DNA of 34,004 bases, from NCBI GenBank assembly GCA_964531645.1, contig CAZHEF010000030.1, positions 1-34,004 on the forward strand. Direction: 5' to 3'. The notes under the pieces were generated by a model that was not told where the DNA came from, did not search any database, and saw nothing but the letters and a program-made list of their open reading frames with translations. Of this stretch, positions 7,406 to 16,740 are shown in pieces. Position 1 is the stretch's first letter. Each line of letters starts with the position of its first letter. A program made the position numbers and the translations under genes. Source of the stretch: JBBIMS01 sp964531645 (GTDB taxonomy: Bacteria; Acidobacteriota; Aminicenantia; JBFLYD01; JBBIMS01).

Positions 7406-9706
7406 TTAAAATGTTGTTCCTATTGCAAACCTGAAGGCATAATGGGAATCCCCAGGTCTTACTATTCTTGGATTATAAGAGAATATCAGACGCATCGGAA
7501 CTCTCAGCTGTGGAACAAATATCCTTGCCTCAAGACCTGCACAAGAGTATAAATCTCTGAGATTTACTTTCTTCCCAATTCCATAAACATTACCAGCATC
7601 GTAGAAGAAAACAGCCTTTAGAGGTCCACCAATTGGTATCTGATATTCAAAGTTGAAGAGAAGGCTCTTGTTACCACCAATAAGTGTTCCAAGTTCGTTC
7701 CTGGGACCAACTGTATAGTAGTCAAAGCCTCTTAATGTGTAATCACCTCCCATGTATATTCTTTCCCAGAATGGAATGTCCTCTCCTTTCAAAGGTTTTA
7801 TAAATGAACCCTCAAAGTGAAAACCGAGAACATGATTTTTCCATATTCTTCTGAAATGTTTCCACTCAAAAGTTGGCTTCCATAAATGAATATCACCACC
7901 AAGGAAGGTTCCAGAGTACTTCATTGAGAGGAGATAAAGGGAACCTTCTGTCGGATCAATCGGACTATCAATAGATGAATAGTAAATTGTAGGGACAATG
8001 CTTGAAATCCTCTGCTTCCCCATTGACCAGTAATACCAGGGCATGCTCCAGAGAAGATCTTCATTTATATCTTTTATTTCTATAAATGCATTTGTGTATG
8101 AAAAGTCAAATCTGAAGAATCTATATATTCTTGCAGAGAATGTAAAATCAATTCCCTTGTCCCTTCTTGTATACAACCCCGCATATCCAAGGTTAAGGTA
8201 GCTATTATATAAATTCAGACCAACATTCATAGGTAGGTCAAAAAGATAAGGCTCTGAAAAACCAAGCTTGTAATTTTTTGCATATTTAGCTGTCTGCAAT
8301 GTCACATCGAACACCTCTCCACCACCAAGGAAATTGACTGTTTGATAGGAAAGGGCAACAAAAGGACCCTCAAGACCACTATATCCGCCTGTGAACTGTA
8401 TTGAGCTTCTTTGAAGCTCTTTTACCTCCATTAATATATTTATCTTTCTGTGGTCTGATGGATCAGGTTTTACTTCGGGAAATTTTTCAAAATCAACAAG
8501 TCCAAGCTGCTTAACTCTCTTAAGGCTTAGTTCAAAAAGCTTTGTATTGAAAATATCTCCTTCCCTCAATAGCCATTCCCTTCTTATTACGAAATCCTTA
8601 GTAAATGTATTTCCTTTAAATTCAAGCCTTCCAAGATAACACTGGTCATTCTCCTGAACATGAAGTTCAAGATGGACGAGTCTCTTTTCAGGGTCAAGAT
8701 TTTCAATAGGCATTATCTGAGCGTAGAAATATCCCCCTTCTCCATAAAGTTTCTGAATTTCTTCAATGCCCTTATTTCTTTTTTTCACATTGTAAACATA
8801 ACCCTTCTTTAGTTTCAGAATTGATTCAAGAACCCTGGCAGGAAGGACTTTATTGCCTGAAATCTTTACTGAACTAAGCCTGTATTGAGGTCCCTCCTCA
8901 ACGGGTATTACCAGCTTTAGCATCTCTTTTTTTGACAGGAATATATTCCTCTTCTTTATCCTCTCTATCCGAGAAGTCCCTATCTTTACCTCCATAAAAC
9001 CCTTACTCTGATAATACTCTTTAAGCTTCTCAATTCCCTTGTCCAGTTTTTCCTGGGAATAAACATCCTTTGATGTAATCCACGATATAATTCCATGTTT
9101 CTTAATCTCCTTCATTCCCCTTCTGAGAGCTCCTGAAGAGAGTTTTTTATTCCCTTCAAAGGCAATCGCCCCCACTCGAATCTTTGAACCCTCATCTATT
9201 TCAAAAGCTATTTCAACCTCTCCTTTCTCTCTTTTTATTTTTGTGTTTACCTTCCCATTCACAAGCCCCTTTGATTGGAGAAGATCCTTTATTACTTCCT
9301 CAACTTTCATAATTTTATATTGAGAACAATAAGAATAAGGCAAGAGACTTATATTCTTTTCCTTGAGCTTATTTCTTATATCCTCCTCTTTGATACTTTT
9401 GCTCTTTTTGTATTCAACACTCTTTACAACAGGGTTCTCCTCCACATGTATCTTCATGATGCATCCTGAATTTCCATCTTCTTTCTCAATCTTTATGTCT
9501 GAGAAAAAGCCTGTTGACCAGAGTGTTTTAAAATCATTGTAAACAAGCTCTTTGTTAAACTCTTCCCCTTCTCTGCTCTTCATGTAGAATAGAATGGTAT
9601 CCTTTCCAACCCTTTTATTTCCAACAACATCAATTTTCTCTATTATTTCTGAGGAGAATGAATATATACTCAAAGATAAAAAGAGGGTTATAAAAACTTT
9701 TCTCAT
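7406..9706 (-). CDS. bamA: Outer-membrane protein assembly factor BamA
   Basis: Central subunit of the complex that folds beta-barrels into the outer membrane. 766 residues. A signal peptide (about 1-20) precedes a run of POTRA domains (about 21-410; the first opens IIEKIDVVGNKRVGKDTIL, and later ones include VRVGAIAFEGNKKLSSGAL-like and GRLEFKGNTFTKDFVI segments). A 16-strand-type barrel begins near 430 (SSIQFTGGYSGLEG). The lid-loop signature appears as TLRGFDYY (canonical VRGF) near residue 660, and the chain ends in aromatic GTTF. A frame-extending TTG at 9709 is adjacent, but ATG 9706 with GGAGG 5-6 nt upstream is preferred. It heads the envelope half of the block after a 199-bp gap. Confidence 0.96.
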   Translation of the reverse strand: MRKVFITLFLSLSIYSFSSEIIEKIDVVGNKRVGKDTILFYMKSREGEEFNKELVYNDFKTLWSTGFFSDIKIEKEDGNSGCIMKIHVEENPVVKSVEYKKSKSIKEEDIRNKLKEKNISLLPYSYCSQYKIMKVEEVIKDLLQSKGLVNGKVNTKIKREKGEVEIAFEIDEGSKIRVGAIAFEGNKKLSSGALRRGMKEIKKHGIISWITSKDVYSQEKLDKGIEKLKEYYQSKGFMEVKIGTSRIERIKKRNIFLSKKEMLKLVIPVEEGPQYRLSSVKISGNKVLPARVLESILKLKKGYVYNVKKRNKGIEEIQKLYGEGGYFYAQIMPIENLDPEKRLVHLELHVQENDQCYLGRLEFKGNTFTKDFVIRREWLLREGDIFNTKLFELSLKRVKQLGLVDFEKFPEVKPDPSDHRKINILMEVKELQRSSIQFTGGYSGLEGPFVALSYQTVNFLGGGEVFDVTLQTAKYAKNYKLGFSEPYLFDLPMNVGLNLYNSYLNLGYAGLYTRRDKGIDFTFSARIYRFFRFDFSYTNAFIEIKDINEDLLWSMPWYYWSMGKQRISSIVPTIYYSSIDSPIDPTEGSLYLLSMKYSGTFLGGDIHLWKPTFEWKHFRRIWKNHVLGFHFEGSFIKPLKGEDIPFWERIYMGGDYTLRGFDYYTVGPRNELGTLIGGNKSLLFNFEYQIPIGGPLKAVFFYDAGNVYGIGKKVNLRDLYSCAGLEARIFVPQLRVPMRLIFSYNPRIVRPGDSHYAFRFAIGTTF

Positions 9707-9709
9707 CAA

Positions 9710-9908
9710 ATCCTCCTCATCTTTTATTGTATACCATAAATTAAGACATTTTTAAAGGATAAAAAGTTTCATAGAAATTTATTTTTTCCAATACTAAACT
9801 CAAAGGCAAAACTCAAAATAAAAAGTTCAAACTGGCTACCGACCCCAAGCTCCAAGATACAAGCTGAAAATCTTGAATTTTCTCTCCTTTCTTGCCCGCC
9901 TTGCACCA
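9710..9908. other. 199-bp gap between nadK and bamA; site of a possible bamA promoter
   Basis: The longest break inside the minus-strand block. It is A/T-rich and contains AAGCTCCAAGATACAAGCT-type short repeats near 9848-9866. A partial copy of the GGGCAAGA intergenic element lies at 9881-9902 on the minus strand. A TATACAAT-like -10 word occurs about 20 nt before the bamA Shine-Dalgarno, but I found no convincing -35, so no promoter is called. Confidence 0.4.
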
Positions 9909-10757
9909 TTATCCTATCAACTTCCCGCTCCAGTGAAGTTTCTCCCTCAATAATTCATAGAAACCCTTCTGAAATGAGCGAATGAGTAGAAGATGATGGG
10001 AAGACTTTCTAATGCGGAGGGAAGAGCCCTTTTCAAAGTTTGTTCGGAATTTCCCATCTATTGTAATATGGATTCCATCCTCAACATCTTCAGATTCAAG
10101 TCTAATAAGGACAGTAGGAGGTAGAACAATTGGTCTTACTGATAGTGTATGAGGGCAAATTGGTGTCATTATTATGCATTCAATGGAAGGTTCAAGAATT
10201 GGTCCACCCGCAGAAAGAGAATAGGCAGTTGAACCAGTAGCTGTTGAAAAAATAAGTCCATCACCTCTTACTGAAGCAAGATGTATCTCATCTATAAAAA
10301 CAGTTAACTCAATTAATCGAGTTGATAATGTCTTTGAAACAGTCACTTCATTAAGAGCAAGGTAATTTCTATCTTTGTAGTTTATTTCAAGCATTGTCCT
10401 TTTTGATATTAAGATCTCTCCTTTTATTATTTTTTCAAGGGATTCAATTGTCTCTTCTCTACCAAACTCAGCAAGAAAACCAAGGGTTCCAAGGTTTATA
10501 CCCATTATGGGTTTCTTTGCTATCGCGCATTCAGGAGCAATACTGAGTATTGTTCCATCACCGCCAAAAGCAATTATAAGGTCAGCTTTTTGAGGGAGAT
10601 CCTCCCTAATCTCTCCCTCAACACCAAGAATTTTCCCCGCCTCTAAGTCATAGAATATCTCAAGCCCTTTATTTTTTGCCCAATTTACAACTTTTTTCAT
10701 TATGGATTCTATCCCTTCAGTGCATGGTCTTGCAAGAATCCCAATCTTCTTCATCAT
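9909..10757 (-). CDS. nadK: NAD kinase
   Basis: Phosphorylates NAD to NADP with ATP or polyphosphate. 282 residues from the chosen start. GGDGT at 65-69 is the catalytic signature. It is followed by GINLGTLGFLAEF, then NEVTVSK and GDGLIFSTATGSTAYSLSAG, the conserved NAD-binding segments. An upstream ATG at 10790 lies well inside tlyA. ATGATG at 10757, with GAGGAG just before it and a 4-nt ATGA overlap with the tlyA stop, is the better start. The dxs-tlyA-nadK order is common in bacteria; the usual next gene, recN, is missing here. Confidence 0.94.
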   Translation of the reverse strand: MMKKIGILARPCTEGIESIMKKVVNWAKNKGLEIFYDLEAGKILGVEGEIREDLPQKADLIIAFGGDGTILSIAPECAIAKKPIMGINLGTLGFLAEFGREETIESLEKIIKGEILISKRTMLEINYKDRNYLALNEVTVSKTLSTRLIELTVFIDEIHLASVRGDGLIFSTATGSTAYSLSAGGPILEPSIECIIMTPICPHTLSVRPIVLPPTVLIRLESEDVEDGIHITIDGKFRTNFEKGSSLRIRKSSHHLLLIRSFQKGFYELLREKLHWSGKLIG

Positions 10758-11551
10758 GAAATCTCCTCTAAAAACTTCTTCCAGCCCCATCTATTTTCTT
10801 CTCTCAAAGAGAGGAGAAAGAAGAATTCTCTGTTACCCTTTTCACCTTTTATAGGAGATTCAGAGATTCCCTTTATGTAAAAGCCTACATTTTCAATTTC
10901 TTCTCCAAGTTTTAAAAGGGTCTCTTTCAAAAGATTCAAATCCTTTATAACACCTCTTTTCACTTTTCCTTTACCAGCTTCAAACTGAGGTTTCCCCAGA
11001 GCAATGGTTATTAAAGGAGAAACATCTCTCAATGGAGAAAGAATTTTAAGGAGAGATATGAATGAAACATCAACTGTTGCAATGTCAATTTTATCCTTCA
11101 AATCCTCTTTCTTTAAGAATTTCGCATTTTTTTGAATAAGAACCACCCTGGGATCGGTTCTGATTTTATTATGGAGATGGATAAAATTCACATCCACACA
11201 GTATAGCTTTTTCACACATCTCTGCAAAAGAGCATCCGCAAAACCTCCAGTGGATGTTCCAATGTCAAGGGCTGTCCAACTCTGAGGATTTATATTGAAT
11301 GTTCTAAGAGCTGAATCTAATTTAACTCCTCCTCTACTGACAAACGGTATTCTCTCTTTTATAAAAATTTCCTCATTTGTTAATATTTTCTCCGATGGCT
11401 TTAAAATTCTTTTATTTTTGGTGTAAACAAGCCCTTCCCTTATCATAAGTTCAGCTCTTTCTCTGGATTCGGCAAGCCCTCTCAGAAAAAGCGCCTTATC
11501 TGCCCTTTCCCTCTCATTTAATAATTGCTCTTTTTTCATGGATTTTCGCAT
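10754..11551 (-). CDS. tlyA: TlyA-family rRNA 2'-O-methyltransferase (S4 plus FtsJ fold)
   Basis: 265 residues. An N-terminal S4 RNA-binding domain (about 15-75) contains GLAESRERAELMIREGLVY. The FtsJ/RrmJ-type methyltransferase follows: the SAM loop ALDIGTSTGGFADALLQ, an acidic strand CVDVNF, the motif-IV-like DIATVDVSFISL, then ALGKPQFEAGKGKVKRG with the conserved Lys. In mycobacteria TlyA methylates 16S and 23S rRNA; some relatives are called haemolysins, mostly by history. The frame allows ATG 11551 or 11539. Neither has a good Shine-Dalgarno, and both lie inside the end of dxs, so the start is uncertain. Confidence 0.88.
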   Translation of the reverse strand: MRKSMKKEQLLNERERADKALFLRGLAESRERAELMIREGLVYTKNKRILKPSEKILTNEEIFIKERIPFVSRGGVKLDSALRTFNINPQSWTALDIGTSTGGFADALLQRCVKKLYCVDVNFIHLHNKIRTDPRVVLIQKNAKFLKKEDLKDKIDIATVDVSFISLLKILSPLRDVSPLITIALGKPQFEAGKGKVKRGVIKDLNLLKETLLKLGEEIENVGFYIKGISESPIKGEKGNREFFFLLSLREENRWGWKKFLEEIS

Positions 11552-13409
11552 AGTTTTTCATTACATAACTGAAAATTCCTTCCTCATCAAGACCATAAAT
11601 TCCTAAAAGGGTTTTTGAATCTCCCACTGGAACAATTCCATCCTCAATTCCAAGGGAGACAACCTTTGTCTCTATTCCGTAATTTCCAAGGAGTTCCCTT
11701 ACTGCAGAACCAAATCCTCCTTCCAGGATCCCCTCTTCAACAGTGAAAATCAATGGGAATTTTTTTGCTGTTTCAATCAAAAGAGAGGAGTCAAGGGGTT
11801 TTAAAAATCTCGCATTTATTACCCTTGCAGAAATTCCTTCATTTTCAAGTTTCAATCCAGCCTTAAGAACAGGGTAAACCATTGAACCAATTGCAATTAT
11901 TGCAAGATCAGAGCCTTCCTTTAAAACTTCCCCTTTTCCTATTTCTATTTCAGATATTTCGGTAAGGGGGACTCCCAATCCTTCCCTCTTAGGATACCTT
12001 ATAAATGTTGGAAGATTTGTTTTAAAACCCGTGTAAATCATTTTCCTAAGTTCATTCTCATCCTTTGGAGCCACTACAATCACATTGGGAAGAGGTCTTA
12101 AATAGGCAAAATCCATTATTCCCTGATGGGTTGGACCATCACCAGGAACAATACCTGCCCTATCCATGCAGAAAAGAACGGGAATTTTCATTAAGGAGAC
12201 ATCATGGAAAAGTTGATCGTAAGCTCTCTGAAGAAAAGTAGAATATATTGAAACAACAGGTTTGAATCCCTCAAGGGCAAGCCCGCATGCAAAAAGAACT
12301 GCGTGCTGCTCAGCTATCCCAACATCAAAAAATCTTTCAGGGAATCTCCTTGAAAACTCAACAAGACCTGTTCCATCAGGCATTGCAGCTGTAATAGCGA
12401 TTATCTTATTATCCTTCTCCGCAAGCTCAACAATGGTTTTACCGAAAACAGATGTATATGTGGGAATATCGCTCTTTTTTATGAATTCCCCTGTTTTTAT
12501 ATCAAAGGGTTGGGCGCTATGGAATTTATCTGGCTCATTCATTGCGGGTCTGTAACCCTTTCCTTTAACTGTTACAACATGAACCATAACAGGTCCATCG
12601 TACTCTTTAGCATCCTTTAAAGCTCGGACAAGCATTTCTATGCTATGCCCACGAACAGGTCCCATATATTTTATTCCCAGTTCTTCAAAAAGTGCTCCAG
12701 GAATTAAAATTTTCTTCATCGACTCTTCGATTTTTCTTGTAAGCTTGAAGAGTTTTTCACCTATTGCAGGAATGTCTCTTATAGCTCCCTCAACTATCCT
12801 CTGATACTTTCTGAAAAATTGTCCTGATACAAGATAATTTAGATAGCCAGAAAGAGCTCCAACATTAGGAGAAATTGACATCTTATTATCGTTTAAAACA
12901 ATTATCAATTTCTTCTTTAAATATCCTATATTGTTAAGGGCTTCAAAGGCTGCTCCGCCAGTAAGAGAGCCATCTCCAACAACTGCAACAACTTCGAATT
13001 TTTCTCCTTTCAGATCCCTTGCAGTAGCCATTCCGAGGGCTGAAGAAAGAGCTGTGGAGGCATGTCCTGTATTGTAGCAGTCATATTTACTTTCCTCCCT
13101 GCTGGGAAAACCAAGGAGTCCCTCAAACTGTCTCAATAAATCAAACTCTTCTCTTCTACCTGTGAGAAGTTTATGAGTATAGCATTGATGACCAACATCC
13201 CAGATTATTTTGTCCTTTGGTGCCTCGAAAACTAAATGAAGGGCAATGGTAAGCTCAACGACTCCAAGATTTGAAGAAAGATGACCACCATTTTTTGATA
13301 CCACCCTTATTATCTCCTCTCTAATCTCCTGTGCAAGAAGAACAAGTTCTTCAAGAGAAAGTCCTTTTAAATCAGAAGGATTTTTTATTTTTTTAAGGAT
13401 AGAGTTCAT
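11514..13409 (-). CDS. dxs: 1-deoxy-D-xylulose-5-phosphate synthase
   Basis: Condenses pyruvate and glyceraldehyde 3-phosphate to DXP, the first step of the MEP isoprenoid pathway, with thiamine diphosphate. 631 residues, the normal length. The ThDP motif begins GDGSLTGGAAFEALNN (145-160) and ends in LNDN. The N-terminal HLSSNLGVVELT is typical. The transketolase central domain has DVGIAEQHAVLFACGLALEG with the catalytic Glu. The C-terminal transketolase domain is complete. The start ATG shares one base with the stop of the upstream prenyl synthase (TGATG), so the two isoprenoid genes are tightly coupled. Confidence 0.97.
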   Translation of the reverse strand: MNSILKKIKNPSDLKGLSLEELVLLAQEIREEIIRVVSKNGGHLSSNLGVVELTIALHLVFEAPKDKIIWDVGHQCYTHKLLTGRREEFDLLRQFEGLLGFPSREESKYDCYNTGHASTALSSALGMATARDLKGEKFEVVAVVGDGSLTGGAAFEALNNIGYLKKKLIIVLNDNKMSISPNVGALSGYLNYLVSGQFFRKYQRIVEGAIRDIPAIGEKLFKLTRKIEESMKKILIPGALFEELGIKYMGPVRGHSIEMLVRALKDAKEYDGPVMVHVVTVKGKGYRPAMNEPDKFHSAQPFDIKTGEFIKKSDIPTYTSVFGKTIVELAEKDNKIIAITAAMPDGTGLVEFSRRFPERFFDVGIAEQHAVLFACGLALEGFKPVVSIYSTFLQRAYDQLFHDVSLMKIPVLFCMDRAGIVPGDGPTHQGIMDFAYLRPLPNVIVVAPKDENELRKMIYTGFKTNLPTFIRYPKREGLGVPLTEISEIEIGKGEVLKEGSDLAIIAIGSMVYPVLKAGLKLENEGISARVINARFLKPLDSSLLIETAKKFPLIFTVEEGILEGGFGSAVRELLGNYGIETKVVSLGIEDGIVPVGDSKTLLGIYGLDEEGIFSYVMKNYAKIHEKRAIIK

Positions 13410-14257
13410 CAGATTTCCCTATCTACTGAAAGATTTACAAGATATTCTAAGGAGGAGGAATTGATGCCAAGTTTTTTTATGTCTTCTAAGGCCTTGTCTC
13501 TGTAGTAAAAAGCTTTTGTTTTTGCAATTTCATGTCCGTAAAGATAAGCATAGTTAATAAATGGAGAATCCTTCTTTTTTTGATCTTGGAAGAGGTCGAG
13601 AAGGTCATCGGTGATCTGAAAGGCTAACCCAAGATTAGAACCAAAATTTTTAAGAATAAAAATGGTTTCCTCATCTACCTGCGCAAATACTCCTGCAAGT
13701 TCTGCAGAAGCTGACATTAGAGAGCCTGTTTTCAATATATAGAGATAGATAATTTCATATTCTGATGGAGACTTCACAAGCAGTTCAAAAGTCTGACCTT
13801 TTATTAGATTTTGCAACTCCTCTCCAAGAATTGAAATTGCCCTTAATTTTATTTTTTCTGCTCCCTTTCTTTCAGGAAACAAAGACAGTATAGAAAAAGC
13901 GAGGGCAACGAGAAAGTCTCCTGCAAGGAGTGCAACTCCTTCGCCGAACACTTTGTGGTTTGTGGGTTTTCCTCTTCTCCAGTCATCATTGTCAAGGGCA
14001 GGAAGGTCGTCATGAATTAAAGTTGAAGTGTGAACAAATTCAATTGCACAGGCAGGATAAACAAGTTCCTCAGTCGGAACGCCCAGAGATTCTCCGATTG
14101 AGAATAAAAGGAGAGGTCTGAATCTTTTCCCTCCGCTCATCACGCTGTAACGGATGGAATCGCCAAGGCTCGAGCCATACTCTTTCAGAAAATTCTCAAG
14201 CTTTTTATCTAAGAAGTTTCTCTTCTCTTCAAGAAATTCTTTTGCGTTCATTATCAT
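13409..14257 (-). CDS. ispA: Polyprenyl (farnesyl/geranylgeranyl-type) diphosphate synthase
   Basis: Chain-elongates dimethylallyl diphosphate with isopentenyl diphosphate. 282 residues, short-chain type. The first Asp-rich motif is DDLPALDND at 83-91. The second is DDLLD near 217, within FQITDDLLDLF. MSGGKRFRPLLLF (40-52) is the conserved Lys/Arg substrate region. The order ispA-dxs is widespread. The symbol is by synteny and similarity; product chain length cannot be read from the sequence. GGAG lies 11 nt before the ATG, slightly far. The usual upstream xseB is absent. The upstream gene is the phosphoesterase, 35 nt away. Confidence 0.9.
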   Translation of the reverse strand: MIMNAKEFLEEKRNFLDKKLENFLKEYGSSLGDSIRYSVMSGGKRFRPLLLFSIGESLGVPTEELVYPACAIEFVHTSTLIHDDLPALDNDDWRRGKPTNHKVFGEGVALLAGDFLVALAFSILSLFPERKGAEKIKLRAISILGEELQNLIKGQTFELLVKSPSEYEIIYLYILKTGSLMSASAELAGVFAQVDEETIFILKNFGSNLGLAFQITDDLLDLFQDQKKKDSPFINYAYLYGHEIAKTKAFYYRDKALEDIKKLGINSSSLEYLVNLSVDREI

Positions 14258-14292
14258 CTTATATTATACTCCATTTATTCTTTTGATAAGAT

Positions 14293-15081
14293 CTATTTCT
14301 CTTCAAAGACAATCCTTCTTATTCCAAGAGCCTTTCCTAACCGAGAGTCAATCCTGATGAGAACTGAAGAGAATATCCCCTTTCCTTTCTCAGCTTCAAG
14401 CCTCTGAGGAATACACCTTAAAAATCTTGTGAGAGCATGTTCTTTCTTTATCCCTATTATAGAGTCTTTTGCTCCTGTCATTCCAGCATCTGTTATATAG
14501 GCGGTTCCGTTGGGGAGAATCTTTTCGTCCGCTGTCATTACATGGGTATGAGTCCCAATGACTGCTGAGACCTTTCCATCGAGAAACCATCCCATCGCAG
14601 TTTTCTCAGAAGTGGCTTCAGCATGGAAATCGACAATTACTGTATTGGTCTCTCCTTTAAGCTTTTCAATTTCAATGGTGGCAACTTCAAAAGGTGAGTT
14701 TAAAGGCTCCATGAAAATTCTTCCCTGAAGATTTATAATACCAACTTTAAAAGAATTGACAGTAACAACTATTGAGCCTTTTCCTGGAACTTGATCAGGG
14801 AAATTTGCGGGTCTTAATATTCTCGGCTCATTTTCAATAAAATTCAGAATTTCTTTTTTGTCCCATATATGATTTCCAGATGTCATGACATTTATACCTG
14901 AGTTAAACATCTCTTCTGCTTTTTCTTTTGTTATTCCAAAACCTCCAGAAAGATTTTCTCCATTTGCTATGACAAAATCCACTTTATTTTCAATCTTGAT
15001 TAAAGGCAAGTAATTTTTAACCATTCTTCTTCCTGTTTCTCCAACGATATCGCCAATAAAAAGAATGTTCAGCTCATCCAT
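14293..15081 (-). CDS. YmdB-family metallophosphoesterase
   Basis: 262 residues from the chosen start. It is a calcineurin-type dinuclear metal phosphoesterase of the family often encoded next to rny. In Bacillus, YmdB is a cyclic-nucleotide phosphodiesterase that affects biofilm and motility decisions. Metal-ligand motifs appear in order: FIGDIVGETGR, ANGENLSGG, TSGNHIWD, VDFHAEATSEK and GTHTHVMTAD. The frame also opens at ATG 15093, but there the codons themselves contain GGAGG, which sits 5 nt before ATG 15081. That second start is therefore preferred. The gene lies directly downstream of rny. Confidence 0.88.
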   Translation of the reverse strand: MDELNILFIGDIVGETGRRMVKNYLPLIKIENKVDFVIANGENLSGGFGITKEKAEEMFNSGINVMTSGNHIWDKKEILNFIENEPRILRPANFPDQVPGKGSIVVTVNSFKVGIINLQGRIFMEPLNSPFEVATIEIEKLKGETNTVIVDFHAEATSEKTAMGWFLDGKVSAVIGTHTHVMTADEKILPNGTAYITDAGMTGAKDSIIGIKKEHALTRFLRCIPQRLEAEKGKGIFSSVLIRIDSRLGKALGIRRIVFEEK

Positions 15082-15094
15082 TAAATCCTCCATT

Positions 15095-16657
15095 TTACCT
15101 CACATACTCAATAGCTCTCATTTCCCTGATTACAGTAACCTTTATCTGTCCTGGAAATTCCACCTCTCCCTTTATCCTTTTTGCAATTTCCCTTGAAAGA
15201 AGAACCGCTTCCTCATCACTTATTTTTTGAGAGTCAACTATTATTCTGATCTCTCTTCCAGCCTGAAGGGCATAACACTTGGAAACACCATTGAATGAAC
15301 GTGCGATCTCTTCAAGTTTCTCAAGTCTTTTTATGTAATTTTCAATGAGCTCTCTTCTTGCCCCTGGTCTTGCTGCTGAGAGTGTATCTGCAATTTGAAT
15401 TAAAACAGCTTCCACGGTTGGAAAATCGACATCTTGATGGTGGGAAGCAATTGCTGAAATAACCGATTCTGACTCCCCGTATCTCCTGCAAAGTTCTACT
15501 GAAAGCTCGGTATGAGTTCCTTCTGATTCCCTGTCAATTGCTTTTCCAATATCGTGAAGAAGCCCTGCTCTTAGAGCGACATTCCTGTCGGCACCGAGTT
15601 CTGTAGCCATGTGAGCAGAAAGATGGGCTACTTCCCTGGAATGCTGAAGCACATTCTGCCCGTAGCTTGTTCTGTATTTGAGTTTTCCAAGAAGTCTTAA
15701 AAGTTCATGATTGATATTTGTTAGTCCAAATTCGAGAGCAACCTTCTCCCCCTCTTCTTTTATCTTTTCTTCAACCTCAGCCCTTACCTTCTCAACAATC
15801 TCCTCAATTCTTGCAGGATGAATTCTTCCATCCATTATTAATCTATCAAGGGAGATTCTTGCTATCTCCCTTCTCAAAGGATCAAAACAGGATAGAGTTA
15901 CTGCCTCAGGAGTATCGTCAATTATAAGGTCAACTCCTGTCGCCATCTCAAAAGCCCTTATGTTTCTACCTTCCCTCCCAATTATCCTACCTTTCATCTC
16001 ATCAGAAGGTAGATCAACTATTGTAACTGTGCTTTCTGCGACATATTCTGGGGCTATCTTTTGCATAGCAATAGCAATTATGTTTTTGCTTATCTCTTCA
16101 CTCCTTGCTTTGAACTCTTCCTCAACTTTTTTAAGGGTCTGAGCTATCTCAAGTTTTGCATCACTTTCCACTCTCTGCAATATCAATCTTTTAGCCTCTT
16201 CAGCAGTAAGTCCCGAGATCCTTTCAAGCTCCCTCTTGGATTCTTCGAGAAAAGTTTCATGCTGTTTTTTAATTTCAGAAACCTCCCTCTCTTTAAGAGA
16301 AATCTCCCTTTCTCTTCTTGCAATCTCTCTCTCTTTGGCATCGAGATGAGTTGCTCTCCTCTCAATATTCTCTTCTTTCTGAAGCAATCTTCTCTCCAAT
16401 TCATTGAGCCTGTTCTTTCTCTCTCTATTCTGTCTTTCCAGCTCATTTTTCAAAAAATTGTATCTATCCTTTGCTTCTTCACCTGCTTCTCTCTTTATTC
16501 TCTCCGCTTCCTTTCTTGCTTCTTCAAGAAGGGCACTGATTTTTTCCTGTGCCTGTTTGTTTATTCTGTCTATTGTGAATCTTTTCAAGAAAATTAATAT
16601 TGTCAAACTCGATAAAATAAGCAGTATTCCAGTTATAAGGAATATTGTACTCGTCAT
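15095..16657 (-). CDS. rny: Ribonuclease Y
   Basis: Membrane-anchored endoribonuclease that starts mRNA decay in many bacteria. 520 residues, the normal length. Residues 3-25 form the N-terminal membrane anchor. A long Arg/Glu-rich coiled coil occupies about 30-200. The KH RNA-binding domain has IIGREGRNIRAFE near 225. The HD phosphohydrolase domain has the catalytic pair in LLHDIGKAIDRE near 365, plus ASHHQDVDFP and ADTLSAARPGARRE. The start is an ATG preceded by AAAGGAGG. 83 bp separate it from zapA upstream, and the ymdB-type gene follows. Confidence 0.97.
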   Translation of the reverse strand: MTSTIFLITGILLILSSLTILIFLKRFTIDRINKQAQEKISALLEEARKEAERIKREAGEEAKDRYNFLKNELERQNRERKNRLNELERRLLQKEENIERRATHLDAKEREIARREREISLKEREVSEIKKQHETFLEESKRELERISGLTAEEAKRLILQRVESDAKLEIAQTLKKVEEEFKARSEEISKNIIAIAMQKIAPEYVAESTVTIVDLPSDEMKGRIIGREGRNIRAFEMATGVDLIIDDTPEAVTLSCFDPLRREIARISLDRLIMDGRIHPARIEEIVEKVRAEVEEKIKEEGEKVALEFGLTNINHELLRLLGKLKYRTSYGQNVLQHSREVAHLSAHMATELGADRNVALRAGLLHDIGKAIDRESEGTHTELSVELCRRYGESESVISAIASHHQDVDFPTVEAVLIQIADTLSAARPGARRELIENYIKRLEKLEEIARSFNGVSKCYALQAGREIRIIVDSQKISDEEAVLLSREIAKRIKGEVEFPGQIKVTVIREMRAIEYVR

Positions 16658-16740
16658 TTTCGCCTCCTTTGTTTAAAATTGATAAGGAGGGATTTGAGGG
16701 GAGGGATCAAAAATTTTTTCTATGTAAAAAGCAATCTCTT

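Noticed and set aside
10758..10790. Longer nadK start (ATG 10790)
   Set aside because: It would overlap tlyA by 37 nt, and its codons include the GAGGAG that sits before ATGATG 10757.
15718..16676. Several long plus-strand ORFs opposite rny, pheT and the zap genes
   Set aside because: They are Ser/Phe/Leu-rich mirror frames of Glu/Lys-rich coiled-coil genes, with no ribosome-binding sites or recognisable domains.
16658..16740. 6S RNA downstream of zapA
   Set aside because: The spacer is only 83 bp, too short for 6S RNA, and no long stem with a central bulge is visible.
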